A stretch of DNA of 64,000 bases, from contig JABBOT010000005.1 of assembly GCA_016165875.1 (NCBI GenBank), positions 22,528,520 through 22,592,519 of the forward strand. The letters run 5' to 3'. The stretch comes from Acanthopleura granulata. Lineage: Eukaryota; Mollusca; Polyplacophora; Chitonida; Chitonidae. How positions within the stretch are numbered: the first letter of the stretch is position 1; every line of letters begins with the position of its first letter. The translations under genes and the position numbers were made by a program. This document shows positions 14,263-27,400 of the stretch, in pieces. A model generated the notes under the pieces. The model saw only the letters and a program-made list of their open reading frames with translations, had not been told where the DNA came from and made no database searches.

Positions 14263-15422
14263 GTTCCGAAATACCCATAGTACTTTCCATGGTGCACTAT
14301 ATATTCTGAGAGAAATATTGTTGTTTGTGGCACAAAAAATCTCTCATAAAAGTATGTATGTTGAGTTCGCTGAGGGATGTAAGGCCACAAACAATCATGT
14401 GTACAATTAAATACAGAAGTACCGTCTTCACCGTACACAATCATCCAAAAGAGTTCATCCAAGGGCGAGTTCCTCTCTACACGTTGTGCCGGTCAAGGCC
14501 TGGAATCCAATGTATACTCCAGTATCTTTGTAATGAACTTTGATATCTATGCAAGTTCTGACATTTACCTTCAATGTAGCTTTAACGCTAGCTCAAACAC
14601 ATTTAATGACTATATCTGTATAACTGAAATGATTGAATACATGCATGGATGAAACCTTGCCAATACAATTTTGCATGATATAGCGTTTCAGGAAAGCGAT
14701 ACAGCCTTTCACAGATTTACCAGTTATAACCATATTAAAACTATCATTGATGTCTCTTCGTTTTATTTTACCTCAAGATACACCAAAAATACAGTGTAGA
14801 ACATACACAATACTTTTGACATCTCATGATGAAATGACACGTGCGAATTTATTGCATTTATATAATCACTTCAGAATCGTTTAGATCGACGCCTTTGGGT
14901 ATCCAGGTTTTCAGAGCCATATCACATCAAATTGCACCTAACAACATTTGTCTATTCAGCCGTCTCTTGAAGTGCCCTTGTATGCTACATGTATCTTTCC
15001 TGACATCTAATAAAAAATGCCCTGTATAAGTAACCACTGAGGCCTCGACCTGTATACTACAATTATATTGAAACAAAACAGCTAGGGGAATAGAACCACA
15101 GCTGCGAGGACAAAGTGATAGTTGGTAAGTTAAGGCTAACCATTGAAATTCGTCCTTTTGTCAATTCATATCCAGTAAGCCGCTGAACTATTAGAAAAGC
15201 CCGTGTTTTTGCAACACTAACTCCGGAATTTCTACGAGGATATTGTCCTTACAGCGGCTTTAGTGGTGTGTCATTCGTTATAGAAAAAGCACATGATGTG
15301 TGGGGTTCACATATTATTTACACGATCATATTATGGCCATTATTACTTATTTTACAGTAAAAACACCTGGCATCTTGTTGCCAGTTCTTTCACCCATAAT
15401 TTTACGAAGATTGTACAAGAGC
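14263..15422. other. intergenic, nothing recognised
   Basis: AT-rich sequence with no gene, RNA or repeat that I can support. Confidence 0.35.
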
Positions 15423-15554
15423 AGGGCCCGCTTGCACGAAGCCCTCTTATCGTTACGAGCAAGTAATTACCACGGCAGCCAGTACTGTTGGCATTACGTC
15501 TCCATGGCAGCTACGTGGTCGTAGCGTTAAGAGGGCTTCGTACAAGCGGGCCCT
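15423..15554. mobile_element. MITE-like inverted-repeat element
   Basis: The terminal inverted repeats are 36 bp (15,423-15,458 and 15,519-15,554) and match at 33 of 36 positions. They begin AGGGCCCGCTTG. The 60-bp centre also has partial dyad symmetry around GGCAGC. The small size, long terminal repeats and lack of coding capacity fit a non-autonomous DNA transposon; GGGCCC-type ends are common in Harbinger-like families (from memory). No clear target-site duplication is visible. The 74- and 82-codon frames crossing it are chance frames. Confidence 0.65.
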
Positions 15555-16689
15555 TGTCTTTAAGCGGACATGACATGCATTCGATTATACTTGTACAAGT
15601 AGCTCAGATGTTTATTTCGCACTTGACGAAAAACTATAACCAATTTCGTCCACCCTCCAAATGGGTGAGGTTAGCAGTAAATATATATATATATATATTC
15701 ATAAATGTTAAAAGGCCAATATTTTCTATGTGTTAAAATTAAAGCATAAACGACGAGTAATAATCATTTGAATGTTGTAACACAATGTTATGTGTCGCAA
15801 GATTTCTAGCATTCATAAAGCGGAAAAAAACACATATTGTAAGTGTTCATATGACACAAGATAACACTAAATTATAAGTTTTTATCATATGACATCAACA
15901 CATGAGCATTCCCTACTCCACAGCTGCCAAGTGTTGGATTTAACATTCTTAAAAGTTATGTACATGTGTAACATTTCTATTTTAAAACGTTGGCCTTGGT
16001 TACCTGGTATTAAATGTTGTTAAAATATATAATACATATCTACAATTTTTGCCAGCCTAATATGATCTGTAGTGTAATATCATATGATATATTTGCCAAT
16101 TAACCTTGACATTCAGTGCTAAAAAAAAAAAGAAAGGGGGGGGGGGTGCTGGACATGCAAGCTGTATCATGTTGCTGGCGCCTGCTCTTCACAACGCTCT
16201 GCTGTATGTGTCACTTACATGAAGAATCTCATCTTGCTTTAGGCCAGAACTGATGGTGAAACATTTCCTATTACGACATCTATAATCAGCTGTAATGTAT
16301 ACTTTCGCAATTTGGCTTATGAACCCAGTGACGTCATATACGCGAATGCATGCTCACTTTGAGTAACACGGTGGCAACGGGGCCATTTAATTTCCCATCG
16401 TGAATGCACGCTAAGTACAATGACTGTACATCACATTAACCCTTTCCACTCATATGCTTATATAATTAATACCTTGACAAGTCTTCCATCGATATGGCTC
16501 TAATGAATACAAATAATTAATACCACGGATACAGAGATTACACTACAGGAGCGCTGGCCGCTCCTGAACTTAGCATTCATTTAACTGGGAACGGCTGCAA
16601 TCAAAGAGCAACTGCATGAGAGACATATTTGATTATCGATACTATATGCACTAAAATGGCATAGGATTTGGAAATTGATTTTATTTATC

Positions 16690-16938
16690 GAGGATCTTCG
16701 TGCCTAGGTCGGTTAGCGCGCTAGCGCCGTAGCACAATGACAAGAAGTCTCCCACCAATACGGTTCCTGCGAGTTCAAGTCCAGCTCATGCTGACCTCCT
16801 TTCTGGCCGTACTCGGGAAGGCCTGCCAGCAGCCTGCGACAGGTCATGGGTTTCCCCCGGGCTCTGTTGCCCGTCGTATAAGTGCAACATTCTTGAGTAC
16901 GGCGTAAATCACCAATCAAATAGATAAATTTATTTATC
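16690..16938 (+). mobile_element. tRNA-derived SINE, family A, near full length
   Basis: The head resembles a tRNA, with TAGGTCGGTTAGCGCGC as box A and GAGTTCAAGTCC as box B. A conserved body follows (GAAGGCCTGCCAGCAGCCTG, then CCGTCGTATAAGTG), then the tail TTCTTGAGTACGGCGTAAAT and an AT-rich end. Candidate target-site copies of TTTATTTATC lie at 16,680-16,689 and 16,930-16,939, though low complexity weakens this. The copy at 47,086-47,337 is a close relative. Confidence 0.8.
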
Positions 16939-17656
16939 CGCCTTGAACGTTCATTAGGTCTTTTCGTAATCATTAAAACCGTTGATTGCTTCTCTTTACA
17001 TGAAACCGCCCTAATTTTTATATGTCATATATTTTCATAGTTCTTTGCAAGTTTGTGTTATTTACCGTTTTTGGATGACGGTTGATATACAAATGTTGGT
17101 TTCGACAACCACCCCTTTATGACCTTAAAACCTGTATTGCACGGCACACCTGGATGTACTTTGTAACAGATCTTCGATCGAAGTGCAAAAGTTCAAGAAC
17201 ATAAGTGCCAGAACTATATATATATTAATAACATCAATTCACCATTCTGAGATGAAGGTTAAACAGATATTGCTTTATATGAACTTCCCACATGTTTCTG
17301 CAATATTTTGCATCCCGACTTTTTTGCTTTCTGACTTAAATGCATTAAAACAAGTGTAAAGAGTAAAAACATGAGGCCTGTTGTACACAGCTCTGGCAAT
17401 GTTGCACATCAAGCGCATGTTGGTGTTGAATCTAGGCATCGAAACCGACATTCTCTACCAGCCGTCAACCAAAATGGGCGTTTCGGGTCAATGATCGCAA
17501 GACCAGTTCCCAAAAATGACAAAAAACACCCACCTCACCCCCTACCCCCCAACAACTAAGAACTAAGAAAATATATATAAATATAAAATTAAGATTCATG
17601 CAAAGAGAAGCAGTCAACAGTTTTAATCCCCAATAAATTATTAGGCAATAATTATT

Positions 17657-17900
17657 AGGTCAAGAAGCAAACGGGTGTGACTGCTCCAGAGACCCAATGA
17701 TTATCAATAATCAAATGGGTTTGACCTCATCACAAATTCAACAATGATGAGGTCAAGAAACAAAGGGATGTGACCTCATCAAAAAACCCAACAATGGTGA
17801 GGTCAAGAAACAAACGGGTGTTACAGCTTCAGAAACACAAGAATTGTGTGGTCAAAAACAAACGGGTGTGGCCCATATGACCTCATGCACCCCGTCATTT
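17657..17900. repeat. minisatellite, unit about 50 bp
   Basis: About five copies of a unit resembling GAGGTCAAGAAACAAACGGG, then TGTGACCTCATCAAAAAACC, then CAACAATGAT. The GAGGTCA and TGACCTC blocks within each unit are reverse complements, so each unit has internal dyad symmetry. Confidence 0.7.
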
Positions 17901-20900
17901 TAAAGAACGAGCAGCAATCTGACCTCAATCACCCCACTGTTCTAAGGTCAGCAAACGTTTTGTACTACATTGCAAACTCCCTACGTCTTCGCTTCGTTTG
18001 GCAGCAGATGGCGATTTTGGCCTACCGGGTCATTGCCACATTAACTTCGGTGTTCTGTACCGCCAGAATTACTGCATGCAGTGAGTAAATTTTCCGCTCA
18101 CGGAGTTCAGCAGTGTGACCTCCTACGAAGCTTAACCTACACGAACATGGACGAACGCCGAAGATGCTAGATACTAAAGGTTGTCTGCTTCATGTACTAT
18201 GCCGTATACTTAATAGCACTTCACATAAACCTCGGCACTCGGGAATATGGATAGAAGAAAACAGAAGAAAATAGCCGCACCTAATCATGCTGAGTCCCCC
18301 TACGAATGGCCGGTCGCAGCCTAACAAAACAAAATCTTAATTTGACAAACATTCACTACCTTATCTGTAGGACGTCCCAACTGAGGGGGCTTATGAGCAA
18401 ACGGTATAAATTTCACGATTATATATTATGGTGACAAGGTCTTAATTCGTTTATACTCTTCCAATTAAACAAGCTGGGTTGGTCTTCATTCCTGAAACAT
18501 AAAACGACTGCACTGGAGGTCAGTTCAATCATTTAAGTTCCTCTTCAGACCCGGTCTTCGACAGAGAATTTGTGCATTCGCAGCTCTACATGTCTTATCA
18601 TGGGTTTTGTGGCCGTTTGTGCAGTGTAACGTTCGTTGAAAACCCCTCATCTCTTCCAGTATGTTGTTCATATCTGTACGTTACATAAAGGGGAAGTTTA
18701 GCACTGACTTGCCAAAGGTTGTTAAATTTACGCCTGGCCAGTCATTTTAAGCCGTAAAACTGAACGCTGTCGTATAAGGAATAAATTCTTGAATGAGCCC
18801 ATGGCGTTAACGACAATCAAATATATAAAAAAAATGCGAATCCTGCTCATCCCCGCAGTTAATGGGAAGGAAACAGCATATTAAACTAATGTCAGCACAT
18901 TCTAGTTCCAACAAAATGCGATTTGTAATGAAATTAATCTCCGCTTTGTAATTCACATGAAAGTTTCCGATACATTTACGATATGCCATTATTTTCTTCA
19001 GGCTTTTTTTGGTGACCTGTAAGTATCTGTTTACATAGGTTTACATAATGTAAAAGTATCATTACCAGTACCCAGGGCAGCACGGATACGTGTTGCATGA
19101 AGAGAAATCTAGTTTTTCACAATACATAGCTCTATAGAATCAACTGTGATGTTTGGGTGTTTGACGGATAGGGGTGGGGGTGTAATTCGTTTATTTGGCA
19201 CAGGGTATATGAAATGCGTGTGTGGGAATGGGAAAGCGCGGGGGGTGGGGAGCTATTCAGCCGTTCACAGTGTACTTGTTTTCGACCTCAACATTCCTGG
19301 TAGAGTGTAATCCTTTTTTTTTACATGCGGCACGAAAAAATTTGCACTAGGTCATAGATCGAAAAGACACAGGCGAGGTTTGGTTCAGCTGATATGGCTG
19401 ATATTTAGGACGCATGCGCGGTTATAATAGATATCTGGCCAAGGGTCCTGTAATCATCATTTAACCTTATAACGCTGCACCGTAAACCCGCTCGTGTCCT
19501 ACATCTCATTCATCACGGTATATACCAGACACCTGATATTCAATGGCGTTAGTTTGGGCTGAATGAGAAAGACACAAAGCCACACCACCAAAATAAATTA
19601 TTTACACGATTGCTCTCCATAGGCGATTCTGTCGACGCCTATTCTCTGGTGTGTACAGAGAGAGCCTTGTCCTCGTTCAGCCAAGCGAGTCCTTGGGGAC
19701 CATTGTACGCCATGTTACCTATATATTCCGGCTATAAACCTTTATCTGTATCCCGAGGATCCCAAGTAAGGGTTAACAGGTGTAAATGTACCAGTACATA
19801 GGCAGATTTCAGTGAATATAGCAGCACGCCAGCGTCTTAATTGAGAAAACTCTTTGACGCTAGAAAAATTGACGCTAAATTTGAAATTTCACCTTTAAAT
19901 ATGTGCTCTGTTCAAAAGTGGATAATTAAGTTAATGCGCTCTTAGCAACTTTTAGCAAGATTACAGAATGAGAAAGTCATGAAATAAGTACAGCGGAATC
20001 GCCAGCCACGGCAATAGGGCAGAACTGGAAGTTCAGTGTGGACGTGGATGATCATCACTATATTCTGAGTTAGCATATCTTTTGTAGAGAGTATATATAT
20101 TAACAACATGGAGAAAAGGGACATTTATCAAAAGAAATAAATAAATAAAAAAAAAATTACTGTGACCTACCCAATGCACCGAAACCTTTGTACGTGACAC
20201 CTGTCCTTATATAAGCAACCCTGTGAGATCACACGTATTGCTTTAGATCCAGAGTTAAATCATTCGACAGGTTGCTTGAGGTCTTCCTTAATGGCAGGCT
20301 TCAATGTTGCTTGGCGATCTATCTTTGGAAACTCTAGATAGCTGCCGGAGAAATCATCAGCATTTGCGAAGTGAGGGCATAAGTCGTCTGTCACGACGTA
20401 AGCGGTTTCCCGGAAAACTTGATCTGTTTATCCCGTTTCAAGTGAGTGTGGTTTGGCCAGTTCCGGTGGCACCTCGCTTCTTGTAAAACACCAGTCTTTA
20501 CCACCAACAGCCAACTCACCCCTCTATAGACCACAAAGCCGTTCTGGGGAAGATATGAGTGGCTAAAGGCACTTAGGAATATATACAAAAAATACCTTTA
20601 TTTGCAAAATATTTCATAAATAGAAGAAAGGTTCAGAAGTGCGACAACATAAATTTTAGAAAGCATTCTAGTATTTAATGACCAGGTAATTGATGGAAAG
20701 GTCAATCATTCTGATAATGGTTGAAAATTTAGAAATACATAATTTGAACAACAGATGAAAGAAAAATCAGAAAAGAATGATTCGAACAATCTGAAGACCA
20801 GAAATGAACCAATGATTTGGAATTATAATAATCAGAAATAAAAGATTCGAGCAATCGAGAGACTGGAAAGTTTTATTTCTAAGTTTAGTTATGGATATAA

Positions 20901-23774
20901 TAAAATTTCGTTGTTTCCTTGTGGTTTAATTGAAATTATTTGTATCATGAGACATCCGCTCAATCACACATTCTAAGAGAATTATTTGAATTTTCATGTT
21001 TCCATTGTTCTGCATGCTGGCAATGCATGGTAAATGTGATCTCTCGTGTGGTCGTCTTACATGAAGTTCCCCGCATGGCCATCATGAATAAATGTAACAC
21101 GTGTCACGCGTTGCTAAAATGTCAGTGCCAGTGGTTTACTATACGGGCGTCCCGGCTTGCTCCAACCAACCGGTCGCCATGGCATAACAATCGAAAATTT
21201 CTTAGGTATGGTCTTTAACATCAGTCAGGGTAAATCAATAAATACATTTTGATTATTTCTTGTTTTCTCTGCAGGATTTACTTTCCTCTTTTTAAGTGTG
21301 TGCATATATTCAGTTTTATACTCTATGCTCAGTCTTTTTCAGCTGAATATCTATTTATCACAAGGAGCCTTTTGATAATTTTTTTCTGTTTTAAGAAACA
21401 TTGGTGTTAAAGAAACTGTTCCCTTGATTAAAAACTGTTCTGAAATATATCAATGATGGATGGTCTAATCAGTCTGGCGTTTATTTATTTCATTGCACAG
21501 GTTTTGCAAAACTTTTTCAAATGCGATGGCGAATTTCGTGCATATCTACTAGTGTACACATTACATTTGTCCTCTGTCTACGTTAAGCTACGTTTGTCCC
21601 CAGTCCTTGAACGTGGGCGATGAATTAGAACACTTGCGATGTGGTGAATAAGCAGATTTATTGGGGGTGCTGTGTAAATAAGTGTGTTTCATTCTCGAAT
21701 GATCGTGCTTTCATTCATGACGAACTGGTCGCTGATTATTCTGAAAGATCCGCCTGCATGACGCGGTTTGTGGCTTCTCAATGAATTCCGGCTTGTCCCG
21801 CGGACATGCTTCAGTGATGCTTTATAACGTGGCCTGACGTGTCCCCCTCCCCATATCACGCCCCCCCCCCCCTTCACTGACGCTGACGTGCTCTCAGGAT
21901 GCGATGTGGGAGGTCGAGCAATAAATATCTTACTGTCTCAACCTGTGACCCGGGGGTTTGAACACTAAGGGGCCGGGGTCAGGGGCCAGCCCTTGAAGAA
22001 ATCTGTACAGTGTATGCACCTAAAGTACAGACAAAACACATACACTGCACCCACAAAACTCAATTACCGTAATAAGGTCAAATAATCAATAATAGATTCA
22101 AAAGTATGTTATGTATGTTCTTCGCCCCATTCATACAAAGTCAAAACTGTTCATGCGCAAATGAATACCTGAATGACCTGTATATTGGAATCTACACAGA
22201 CAATATTGTAGCTAGCTAGTCCAGCAAAAGAACTTCAAACAAAATACCCAGCATAAATGAATATCAGTGCGGAACATAAATGAGGACTCACAAACAAATA
22301 ACGCCCTTACCAATTCAGCTACTTGATGAGTTGAGCTGTTTGTTACTGTACCACATAGCAGTACAAATGCACCAAGCGGCGATCGGGCACTGTTACAATG
22401 GTTCTGTTGATGCAAGGAGCAGATGGGTTGAGTCATGGGCAAAAAAAAAAAAAAAAAAACAAAAAAAAAAAAAAAAAAAAAAACATGTACACAAAATAAC
22501 ACACAACCTTTGTTAATCATCAAACCCCAATCAGAAACACAACGCAGGTCGAAAACAATTGGAAACTTTGAAACTTAGATTTATCACAGATCTCTAACAT
22601 CTGCGTGGCAATGACTGGCTGACTCAGCTGTAAAATAACTGACCGCAATGATTGAACGAGCAAGCTGACTTCCACTGGAGAAGACCTGTTTATGTATGTT
22701 AAATTTCCTGCCGACAATATATGGCTGACAAACTGGGAACCCATTGACCACTGAGCCACTTTTGAATTCTTTGATTGGCATGAATTATACGTCAACTGCT
22801 TTTGCTTGGAAATGGGCTGCGCGTAATAAGTGTATACGAATGACCTCTGTGCACAGGTCAAAGATCAAACGATAACGGGACAAGGTGATGGTATCATTAT
22901 GCATGAGACTTTGTCTTTCAGGGATCTTTGAATGGAAGATGATGGCGCTACTATGCACTAACCTGGATTAACAGCGATGTAGACATTTTCACTCCATTCT
23001 TTTGTGTGGTGAAATGGTAAACGCTGGTGAAGTTTGCCCAGCCATTAAGCCAGGACTTTGATCTCTTGTAGCGATAACAAAGCTTCGCCCTGGGGCTGCA
23101 ATGCTTCACCATTGTCCATTATAGTCTCGTCGGACACTCACGCGAAAGACACGAGTGTAGCAGACATGCATTGATCTAACACCGTGAAAGAAATGTTCCT
23201 TAAGGGGTGACATCAAAAGCACTTAGTGACAAGGTTAACGTCTCCTTAGGTTATTACAAAGTCGTCGGGGCATGCATAAGGGACTAGCAAACCTATAGAC
23301 GTCAGCAGAACTCTTACCGATCACGGCATTGTTTATAAAAAGTGTGGGGGCATATACATTTGTATCATAGTATAGCCCGTGGCCAAACCATTTAACACCA
23401 CACCATAAAAACCATCAAATGACGAAACGAAGATGAAGCCACTATTAAAATATATATAGGCAATCAGTCTCCTAAAGGCCCAGGAAGACCTATATCCCGT
23501 CAAACAGATTCAATCACCTTGAACTTGTAGGTAAATATCTTCTTATCACTTGAACTTTTGCACACTGCCCTAGGCACCAATTGGCTTTGATGACAATATA
23601 TATGTGACAGGCCGCTTATTAAATAATGTGGTATATATTTTGCACCTTGCCTGATACAGTAAAACGCATGTAATGGGTCAAATTAATCAGGAGTGAAAAT
23701 GATTGAATGGATTAAAGGTGATTGAGGTGATATGAAGAATATTTGGCGGGCCGCTACACCTTCACCAAAATAAA
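17901..23774. other. intergenic, no gene recognised
   Basis: The segment includes a G-rich stretch near 19,165-19,255, a weakly repetitive AATGATTCGAACAAT-like stretch at 20,690-20,880 and the A-rich tract at 22,441-22,483. A TATATAAG box near 20,209 followed by a GTGAGT-type donor at about 20,440 is noted in the findings but does not support a gene call. Confidence 0.35.
22441..22483. repeat. A-rich tract
   Basis: Nineteen A, one C, then 23 A. It could be the tail of a decayed retroposed sequence, but I could not identify a body upstream. The two open frames crossing it encode lysine or phenylalanine runs and are artefacts. Confidence 0.6.
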
Positions 23775-24105
23775 GAACGAAACGAAACAAAATGTCGACG
23801 ATAAATGGAACACAGACGAGATGTCTGATAGAAACGATGTAGCGGACAGAAACAAAATTGGAAAACAAACTGTGTGAGAGAAACCAATTGTATGACGTAA
23901 TCAAAAGACGTGACATAATCTTAGTATATTGCATAAACAAAAGGTGTGACATAAACAAAATGTTGGATAAACTTTGTGACATAAACAAAATACTATACAT
24001 TACTGTGTGATATAAACAGGAGTCTGAAAATATATGACATGACGAATGTGTGACAAAGAAAATGTCTGATATAGAACAAGATATCTGACATAAAATGTGT
24101 GACAA
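23775..24105. repeat. degenerate minisatellite with TGTGACATAAACAAAATG core
   Basis: Irregularly spaced copies of a core close to TGTGACATAAACAAAATG, with spacing of roughly 20-30 bp. The 140-codon minus-strand frame over this stretch encodes repeated His-Ser-rich blocks produced by the repeat and is not a gene. Confidence 0.6.
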
Positions 24106-24116
24106 CCTAAAATTTA

Positions 24117-24172
24117 TTTATTTCATTAGTGTTTTACGCAATACTCAAGAATATTTCACTTTCACACAAGTG
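24117..24172 (-). mobile_element. SINE tail fragment
   Basis: Reverse-oriented copy of the shared SINE tail: TTATTTCATTAGTGTTTTAC, then GCAATACTCAAGAATATTTC. It is cut off directly before the 18-bp minisatellite. Only the 3' part of the element remains. Confidence 0.65.
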
Positions 24173-24173
24173 T

Positions 24174-24403
24174 CTCGCATGAAACAAGTGTCCTCCATGA
24201 AACAACTGCCTCCCATGAAACAACTGTCACGCAGGAAACAAGTGTGCCACGTGAAACAACTGTCTCAAATGAGACAAGTGTCCACATCAAACAACGGTCT
24301 CGAATGAGACAAGTGTCCGAGATGAAACAACTGTCTCGCATGAAACACGTGACCCACGTGAAACAACTGTTTCGCATGAAACAATGGTCTCACATACAGG
24401 TCA
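24174..24403. repeat. minisatellite, unit 18 bp
   Basis: About thirteen tandem copies of a unit resembling CATGAAACAACTGTCTCG. Because 18 is a multiple of three, all copies stay in frame and give spurious open frames of 70-95 codons on both strands, reading as Met-Lys-Gln-x-x-Ser repeats. It abuts the SINE fragment at 24,117-24,172. Confidence 0.8.
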
Positions 24404-27400
24404 TGCAATTCCTCGTACAAATTATCCATTTATTCGTTAACACTGTTAATTTAGGAGTGTTTGATCTTCAGTTAAAACATCTATACAGTATTGTGCATAA
24501 TTCTGGCACAAATACGTCCACCCAGACGTGATCCAGGCTGTTTCAGACATGTTTCCTGATTTCACAATGAGCCGATTATTTGGGGAACCAGTGGAAACTA
24601 TGGCAACTGTGTAGGGATGTGGGGGTGTGGCGGGTAGGGTGTTAAGTGTAGAGCAGAACATCAGATAACGTAATCTGACATCCACCCAGTATCAAGAACC
24701 TCTCTTAGCTTTTGTAAGCCATATGTAGTCCTAACTTCAGAACAGCTTCCTTCGCTAATATTGTAATGTACGTTAGATTTTTTTTTAAATTTAAAACTTA
24801 GAGTTGTCTTTGACATTCGTGACTAAATTAAAAATGATCGCTTACGTTTAAAAATGTAAGTTCCGGAATAATACCAAAAGCTACCAGGTTATGTATGATT
24901 TCAGTGTAACACAGCTTTATGATCCTGAGGCTAGCCATAATAGGCTTAGCAGGGCGTGACGTACCTGAATATATGATCTGCAGAAAGCAGCTGCATCTGG
25001 TACAGCAGCTGATTAATGAAGAGCTGTTGTTTTACTTCCACAGCCCTAGTTCGCTTTCAACCACAGATCTGACACCCCTGACAGAAAAAAAAAACCAATT
25101 CCCTTTCCAAAACTAATGTTTGAGGAGTGATGATGGGGTAAGCGTATTCACGGCACCCCGCGAGGGAGCTGTCAACTCCAGCTCTTCTCCATCCACCACA
25201 GCCACCAACGATTAGCGCACCCGCGGGGAGCAACTGAACGGACTGTCGTTATATCAGTGTCCCAGTTTACCGGCACGTCTTCATCGCCATTCTGCAGCTA
25301 ATGCCAGTGCTTTGTGCGATGTTTCGCGTATAGTGCGTGTGTTGTTCATTCGGCCATATTTTACTTTTACCATTGTTTTAACTGATTAATGTCATGTCCA
25401 TCACTTCTGATAACCGCTGTCACCTTTTCACATGTCGATGAATATGTGGCAGTATTTACTATTACGGTAGCCTATATAACACTAAACGCGATCGACCTTT
25501 CACAATGCTTTTACGCCTAGGTGATAAGGTATGGGAGGAGGGTGGCGGGCTATGTGTGTTACGTGTTGAAGGTATAGAGCCCTCAGGTGGGTGTAGATGG
25601 TGAACCGTTAGTCGGGCAGCTGTTCTTATTACTACACAAATCATTCGGGATGGCACAATTGTTATGAGACTGCTAAAAGACATCAATATCCGAGCGGTAG
25701 AGTGTTATAAGGCGTCTGAGGAACGGTCGAAGGATGCGGAGAGCATTTGCAGGCCCACGCACTTTCCCCGGCTATCAGGTTGTAAACAGCAGTGATATTC
25801 GAGCAAGGCCCAGTGCTATGTTATAGGCAGGCAGGCACTGGGAGCAAATGGCTGCATCTCACCCACGCATTCGCCACTATATCACAGTCTCTCTCGGATA
25901 AAATCCGGAGTGAACAGCTGCTAACACAACGCATGCGCTCGACTTAGCCCGTATTCCACATTGCTATCTGTCTGGGTCGGCATATACAGCCGTCTGTGCA
26001 CTACCACCCAAGGAGCCCTTATATCTACAGTGCCCGCTTCCACACGGACGACTCTATTGTTGCCAACTTTTTCCAACCTATCACCATCCGGTAAAGAAAT
26101 ACACACTAGTATGTTATGCAACATTGTGTTATCATACCTGATGCCGAGATATACCGAATTTACAATACCATCGCACCTGTCATCTAAACAATAACCATAT
26201 AGACTAGGATCTGGATCCCGTTAGTTCTGACCACTGAAGAATTTCATCTCCCCATGAGCTAAGATAGAGGAGACGAAGACCCTCGGGCCTGAATATCCTC
26301 GTACAGTCGGCTAGACAGGCTTGTCTGTCAGGTTGCATTGCACGGGCCAGCAAAGCCTTATGCCTAAATTGGACAGGCTTGTCTGAGGAAATGTATACAT
26401 ACACGTGGGCCCGACGTTTACGTGCCTCTCAGCTGTTATCGGGAATGTGCGAGGGTGGGGGTGTGCGTTGGGGAGAGGCGAGGTCAGGAATCAGCATCAT
26501 CATGGACGAAAGATGAAGACGAAGGAGAGGGGGTGGAGTGCTGGTGTGTGTGTGTTGGGGGTGGGTGGGGGGAGGTGCAGATGTTTCTTCATGCAGCCTC
26601 CATCAGAAACATTTTCGTAGCAAGGGAAGCCCTATCGTTAGATCATTCGTCATCCTCCAGAATGCAGATAAGTATACGGAACTGTTATACTCGTCTGTAG
26701 ATATCGATGTCGTCGCCCAAAAAACAGTGGTCAACAAACATCAGCCGCCCTCACAGTGGTATACATCTGTAATAGGAACTCCTTTTACATTTGCAATTGT
26801 GATGTAGATTTATATAGTTTAGAAAGAAATCCCCCTAAACCCCCAACTTCAAAAACTGAATCGGCAAATTTGTGTTTGAAACTTGCCACACTTGACAAGA
26901 TGTACAGTCTTAGCTTGTATTAACACTTAGCCAAATGTATAGTTTGTTACGCTTTCATTATTAGCGCAGGAATCGTGTAAGACATGACTCCGGCTTTGTC
27001 AACCCCCTCCGAAGCAAACGTGTGAGTGGCTGCCTGTCCTAGGCCGACCTTGTATCACGCAGCTAACAACACAGTCAAACCACGCAGTTGCATTCTTTGC
27101 AATAATCATCTCATATACCCTTATATTCGAAATTTTTGTGTCATGCACTGAGAAACAAAATTGTTCTAAATTTTTGCACATACACTTTTGCCTAGAATCG
27201 ATTAATACAGATCTTTTCGTCAGACCCTCTGCATGCTAAGCATTTCCATCTTTGTCGCGTCTTCTTGGGTATGCCTTTTCGCCATTAAAGATTAAAATCC
27301 CTGTATAAAACGGTTTGGACAACTACAATGAATTTGTGTGAAAACATTAACAATGCGAGATCTCTTCTCATATAGAGTGTTCCCCCCACCCCCGTATATA

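Noticed and set aside
23683..24531. Open frames of 70-140 codons on both strands (His/Ser-rich and Met-Lys-Gln-rich)
   Set aside because: They are produced by two minisatellites, one with an 18-bp unit that keeps frame on both strands. No non-repeat coding content.
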